Made by a program: the position numbers and the translations under genes | Assembly (NCBI RefSeq): GCF_000337195.1 | Contig: NZ_AOID01000016.1 | Span: 67,312-118,795, forward strand | DNA length: 51,484 nt | From: Natrinema versiforme JCM 10478 | GTDB lineage: Archaea; Halobacteriota; Halobacteria; Halobacteriales; Natrialbaceae | Reading direction: 5' to 3' | In this document: positions 48,368 to 51,484 of the stretch, piece after piece | Layout: every line of letters starts with the position of its first letter | Position numbering within the stretch: position 1 is the first letter of the stretch | The notes under the pieces: model-generated | Databases searched by the model: none | What the model saw: the letters and a program-made list of their open reading frames with translations, nothing else | What the model was told of the DNA's origin: nothing

Positions 48368-49453
48368 CTAGAGCCCGATCGCAGCGGCGATCGAGAGGCC
48401 GCTCGCGAGCGCGCCGAGCAGGTAGCCGCCGATCGCGCCGCCGTTGAGCAGCGGCAGTCCGGCGTGGGCTCGCCCCTTGAGGACCATCCACATCAGGACG
48501 AGCAGCCCGGCGATCGTCCCGAGCAACGCGCCGAGGGCCGGCAGATTGAGCGAGATTCCGGGAACGGCGAGCGTGCCCACGTCGAGGAAGGCGGCCGCGC
48601 TGGCGACGAGGATCGTCGGAATGACCGCGTCGCCGAGACCGATGAACAGCGCGTCGCGCTCGAGTGCACCCGCGTCGGGTTCGGCGGTCGCTGCGTCAGT
48701 CTCAGCAGCCTCGGCGTCCGTCTCGGCTGTCTCCGCGTCTGCGTTAGCAGCGTCCGGTTCCGCGTCGGACGCCGCCGCTTCCGTCCCGGCCTCATCGGAC
48801 TCGTCGTCGTCTTCGAGGACATCGTCGGTGCTGCCGGCGGCGAGATAGGAGTACGAGAGGGTCATCGGGACGACGAGGACGACGGGGATCTTGAGGTCCA
48901 TGACGCCCTCGGCGAGGTCGAGCATGTGTTCGGTGCCGTAGACGCTGATGGCGTCGTAAATCGCGAGCGCGGAGAGCAAGACCAGTGCGGGGAGCACGCC
49001 GAAGCTGATCCCGAAGAGGGCGGCGGCACCGGCACCCATCACGACTCCGGCGCTGTCGATGACGTACCACTCGGGGTACCACAACAGCGCCGCGCCGACG
49101 GCAAGCGAGGCGGCGATCGCGAGAGCGTCGGCGACTCCGTCGGAGACGAAGGGCCCGACCAGCGACGGGACGAGTTCGGCGAAGACGTACCACGAGATCA
49201 TCACGCTGACGCCGACGAGCAAGAGCCTGATGAGGTTGTCCAGATCGTACTTGAACGCGGCGAGCATGAGCCCGGTCGCGACGAGCATGACGCCGACGTA
49301 GAGGATGCTGTTGGTCGGATCTTGGGGGTTCTCGACGGCCTGCCGTTCCGACTCGGTAAAGGGCTCGAGCAGCGCGAGCGCCCCGAGTTGGACGCCGAGA
49401 AACAGGAGGACCGTCACACCGACGGCGGCGAGGATCCGGGTTCGGTCGTTCAT
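48368..49453 (-). CDS. Presenilin/SPP-family intramembrane aspartyl protease
   Basis: This encodes 361 residues with nine hydrophobic spans. The catalytic aspartates are D167 in Y166-D167 (ALAIYDAISVYGTEHM) and D275 in GLGD (FIGLGDAVIPT); a PAL-type segment (LPALGALLG) follows near the C-terminus, as in archaeal presenilin homologues. The loop between the two catalytic helices contains about 55 residues of Asp/Glu/Ala/Thr repeats. The substrate is unknown. ATG 49453 gives a family-like first span. Confidence 0.88.
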   Translation of the reverse strand: MNDRTRILAAVGVTVLLFLGVQLGALALLEPFTESERQAVENPQDPTNSILYVGVMLVATGLMLAAFKYDLDNLIRLLLVGVSVMISWYVFAELVPSLVGPFVSDGVADALAIAASLAVGAALLWYPEWYVIDSAGVVMGAGAAALFGISFGVLPALVLLSALAIYDAISVYGTEHMLDLAEGVMDLKIPVVLVVPMTLSYSYLAAGSTDDVLEDDDESDEAGTEAAASDAEPDAANADAETAETDAEAAETDAATAEPDAGALERDALFIGLGDAVIPTILVASAAAFLDVGTLAVPGISLNLPALGALLGTIAGLLVLMWMVLKGRAHAGLPLLNGGAIGGYLLGALASGLSIAAAIGL

Positions 49454-49581
49454 AGCGCGGCGTTTGCACCCCGCTCGTATTGGCTTTTCCACTCCGGGTT
49501 CGTCGGGACTCGAGCGGCGAGCCACCGGCCCCATGCGGGCGAGGACTGTGCAACCGTGCCACTCAGTTACCGAACGCTGTG

Positions 49582-49836
49582 CTACCGCGCGTACAGCGTC
49601 GATCCCACCAGCGACGGCAGGTGGACGCCGTCGTCCGGCGTCACCGCCAGATACGGTCTGGAGACGGGGCCGAAAACGTCGACGACGCGGCCGACGGTCT
49701 CGAGGTTGTCGTCGAGGACCATCGTGCCGATCTCGTCGCGGAACGCGTCGGTGTCGGCGTCGTCTCCGTCGGTGTCGTCCGCCCGGAGGACGGCGAGGCC
49801 CTGTGCGGTGCGGACGACGGACCCAACTCGGCGCAT
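49582..49836 (-). CDS. gar1: H/ACA ribonucleoprotein subunit Gar1
   Basis: This encodes 84 residues. Small beta-barrel with the Gar1 pattern: [18 protein letters not shown], then DEIGTMVLDDNLETVGRVVD, FGPVSRPYLAV and a C-terminal VGSTLYAR. Gar1 helps the Cbf5-Nop10-L7Ae complex convert uridine to pseudouridine in RNA. Its ATG overlaps the stop of srp19, a gene order common in haloarchaea. Confidence 0.9.
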   Translation of the reverse strand: MRRVGSVVRTAQGLAVLRADDTDGDDADTDAFRDEIGTMVLDDNLETVGRVVDVFGPVSRPYLAVTPDDGVHLPSLVGSTLYAR

Positions 49837-50117
49837 CAGTCCCGCATCGCGACGACGTACGCCGCCACGGCTTGCACGAGGTCGTTCTTCGTCGAGTCGT
49901 CGGCACCGCGGACGACGACCCGGCCTCGGTCGGCCCAGTGCTCTCGGGAGTAGGCTTTGTCCCGCTCGATCGTGGCGTCGTACCCGATCTGCTGGACAGC
50001 CTTCGCGATCTCGTCGACCGTCGGTTCCTCGACCGCCAGATCCTCGGACACGCGCCGTCCCTCGGCCCGCGAGAGGGCCGCATCGAGATAGGCGGGCCAG
50101 ATGACGTTCTCGACCAT
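49836..50117 (-). CDS. srp19: Signal recognition particle protein SRP19
   Basis: This encodes 93 residues. The N-terminal [20 protein letters not shown] is the SRP19 RNA-binding signature, followed by a long acidic helix and [23 protein letters not shown]19 binds 7S RNA and primes it for SRP54. ATG 50117 gives the family N-terminus. One-base overlap with gar1 downstream shows one operon. Confidence 0.93.
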   Translation of the reverse strand: MVENVIWPAYLDAALSRAEGRRVSEDLAVEEPTVDEIAKAVQQIGYDATIERDKAYSREHWADRGRVVVRGADDSTKNDLVQAVAAYVVAMRD

Positions 50118-50232
50118 GCGCGTTGCTGGGAGGGCCGGCGAGTAAACCCTTTTCAAAACGATACGTCGGGGTTCGCCGCGAGTTCGAGCGGCAAACGCGA
50201 AAACGGAACGGGATCGGCTGTCGGGGTTCGGG

Positions 50233-51297
50233 TTATCGTCGACGCGCGACGACCGCGCTGGCGGCCAGCACGGCGACCAGCGCGGCGGCGACGCCGAAGC
50301 CGGGGATGGCGCTCTCGCCGCTCGCATCGTCGCCAGATCCGTCGTCGCTTTCGCCGCCAGCCTCGAGTTCGTCGCTCGCTTCCTCGTAGGCGTCGGGATG
50401 GACCGTCTCGACGATGTTCACGATCGCATCGACGATTCCGGGCGCAGGCTGGCTGATCTGATTCGCGTCCACGGCGAGGACGTTGCCCTCCTGAGACGCC
50501 GTCGTCGCCTGTACCGACTGGTGGATCGGCGGTTCCTCCCTGTCATCGGGATAGATGATCCAGTCCGGGTTCTCGTTGACCACCGTTTCGGCGTTGATCG
50601 TCCCGTAGTCCTCGATGCCGGCGCGCTCCGCGACGTTTTCGACGCCCGCCGTCGTCATCGCTTCGTGAATAAACGTCCCCGTGCCGGCGGTGTACCCGTC
50701 ACCCATCGCGTAGTAGGCCAGCGGTCGCTCTGTGTCCTCGAGTGCGGTCTCGACGATCTCGAGTTGCTGGTCCATCCAGTCGACGGTCGCCTCGGCCCCG
50801 TCGCACTCGCCGGTGAGTTCCCCCGTCGTCAGGACGTTATCGCGAACGTCGTCGAGCGACGCCGCGTCGTCGAACTGGTAGACGGTGAGGCCGGCGTTGC
50901 GGAGTTGCGCGACGTTCTCGCTGTCCGTCGAGTTGGCGGCCAAGACGAGATCGGGGTCGAGATCGACCACCCGCTCGGGGAGGAGCTGGTACGTGTCGGT
51001 GACGGCCGTTCGGTCGTCGAGTTCGAGGTCGCTCGTCGCCGGGTTGTCGGGCATTCCGACGAGCCGGTCCTCGGCTCCGATCTCGAACACCGTCTGGGCG
51101 TCGCTCGGCTGGAGCGCCACGATCGACTCGGGCCGCTCCTCGAGCGTGATCGTCTCGCCCGTGGCGTCGGTCACCTCGAGGGGAAACTCGCAGTCGACGG
51201 TCGATTCGCCGCCGTCGTTCGACTGCCCGGCTGCGGCGGGCGCGAACGCGGAAACGGTGAGTACTACGGCCAAGAGGACGGCAAGGTATCGTCGCAT
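50233..51297 (-). CDS. btuF: Cobalamin-type ABC substrate-binding protein with PGF-CTERM anchor
   Basis: This encodes 354 residues. A Sec signal peptide ([20 protein letters not shown]) leads to a BtuF-like periplasmic-binding domain ([20 protein letters not shown], then [10 protein letters not shown] and [13 protein letters not shown]). The C-terminus is a Gly/Ser/Asp/Glu stalk followed by PGFG, a hydrophobic span and RRR: a PGF-CTERM tripartite signal processed by archaeosortase. The ligand could be vitamin B12 or a haem/siderophore-type compound. Divergent from a BtuC-like permease 60 bp away. Confidence 0.85.
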   Translation of the reverse strand: MRRYLAVLLAVVLTVSAFAPAAAGQSNDGGESTVDCEFPLEVTDATGETITLEERPESIVALQPSDAQTVFEIGAEDRLVGMPDNPATSDLELDDRTAVTDTYQLLPERVVDLDPDLVLAANSTDSENVAQLRNAGLTVYQFDDAASLDDVRDNVLTTGELTGECDGAEATVDWMDQQLEIVETALEDTERPLAYYAMGDGYTAGTGTFIHEAMTTAGVENVAERAGIEDYGTINAETVVNENPDWIIYPDDREEPPIHQSVQATTASQEGNVLAVDANQISQPAPGIVDAIVNIVETVHPDAYEEASDELEAGGESDDGSGDDASGESAIPGFGVAAALVAVLAASAVVARRR

Positions 51298-51357
51298 CGT
51301 CTCCCCCTCCACCCCACTTCAACAAATATTTGACTGCTGCAAGCTTGCTTGTCGGGT
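51298..51357. promoter_or_regulatory. Divergent promoter between btuF and the permease gene
   Basis: The 60 bp gap carries a near-palindromic CAAATATTTG at about 51320-51329, 28-37 bp from the rightward ATG and 23-32 bp from the leftward ATG. It could serve as the TATA element in both directions. No cobalamin riboswitch is visible. Confidence 0.45.
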
Positions 51358-51484
51358 ATGTATCGACCGGCCCGAACGGCGGCGTGGTCGGCCGGGCTCC
51401 TCGTCCTGCTGGTCGCCGTTACCCTCACGAGCGCCGCGCTCGGCCCGGTCAGGATCGACCTCGTGACGGTCGCGATGGCGATGC
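51358..51484 (+). CDS. btuC: Start of a FecCD/BtuC-like ABC permease (truncated by window edge)
   Basis: The first 42 residues are present. A short basic N-terminus (MYRPARTAAWSAG) is followed by a membrane span (LLVLLVAVTLTSAALGPV) and RIDLVTVAMAM, the spacing of the first helix and first external loop of BtuC/FecCD permeases. Position divergent from the BtuF-like gene supports a cobalamin-type importer. The remainder lies outside the window. Confidence 0.65.
   Translation, partial: MYRPARTAAWSAGLLVLLVAVTLTSAALGPVRIDLVTVAMAM

Noticed and set aside
48368-50083. 571-codon frame extending the presenilin-type protein upstream
   Set aside because: The first 210 codons are the shadow of gar1/srp19 and an intergenic region; the membrane protein begins naturally at ATG 49453.

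Overview
The window reads as haloarchaeal chromosome, most likely a Natrinema/Haloterrigena-type member of the Halobacteria. The evidence is high GC, very acidic proteins, many leaderless genes with a TATA-like box about 27 bp upstream of the start, and archaeal core genes (Dph2, SRP19, Gar1, a presenilin-type protease). Haloarchaea-restricted families (double winged-helix regulators of the DUF7344 type, a salactin-like actin, PGF-CTERM and Tat-lipobox secreted proteins) point the same way. No rRNA or tRNA gene was recognised.

Left host block (1-12.8 kb): a truncated exported-type protein, a small membrane protein, a METTL5-like methyltransferase, a zinc ribbon protein, a salactin-like actin homologue beside a polytopic membrane protein with a long cytoplasmic tail, diphthamide synthase Dph2, a regulator, a metallo-beta-lactamase-fold hydrolase, a 684-aa acidic/coiled-coil protein, a HisG-like protein, and a tyrosine recombinase coupled to a DUF5805-like protein.

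Provirus (about 13.2-25.8 kb): a compact element that I read as an integrated, internal-membrane icosahedral virus related to the Halopanivirales (SH1/SNJ1-like, Sphaerolipoviridae/Simuloviridae). A rightward early operon carries tiny Cys-rich proteins, a SWIM protein and an RHH-winged-helix regulator, and is followed by a solitary beta-rich candidate receptor-binding gene. A leftward operon carries a packaging ATPase of the FtsK/HerA type, a PD-(D/E)XK-like nuclease, zinc/disordered proteins and several 43-53-aa membrane proteins. A rightward late operon carries candidate small jelly-roll capsid proteins, Gly/Ser/Asp-repeat membrane proteins and a beta-helix-like spike. The two operons diverge from one compact promoter. 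A catalytic-domain-only integrase ends the element, followed by two divergent ribbon-helix-helix genes and a 1.3 kb stretch without credible genes. I see no replication initiator, and the attachment repeats could not be resolved by eye.

Right host block (27.7-51.5 kb): an SDR oxidoreductase, a patatin-like gene broken by two frameshifts, two paralogous pairs of bacterial-PH-domain membrane proteins with two UspA-type genes, a CNNM/CorC-like CBS protein, fumarase, a complete sugar-type ABC importer (lipoprotein, two permeases, ATPase), BolA and NifU-type proteins, cysteinyl-tRNA synthetase, a Tat lipoprotein, a presenilin-type protease, a gar1-srp19 cluster, and a BtuF-like cobalamin-binding protein diverging from the start of a BtuC-like permease that runs off the window.
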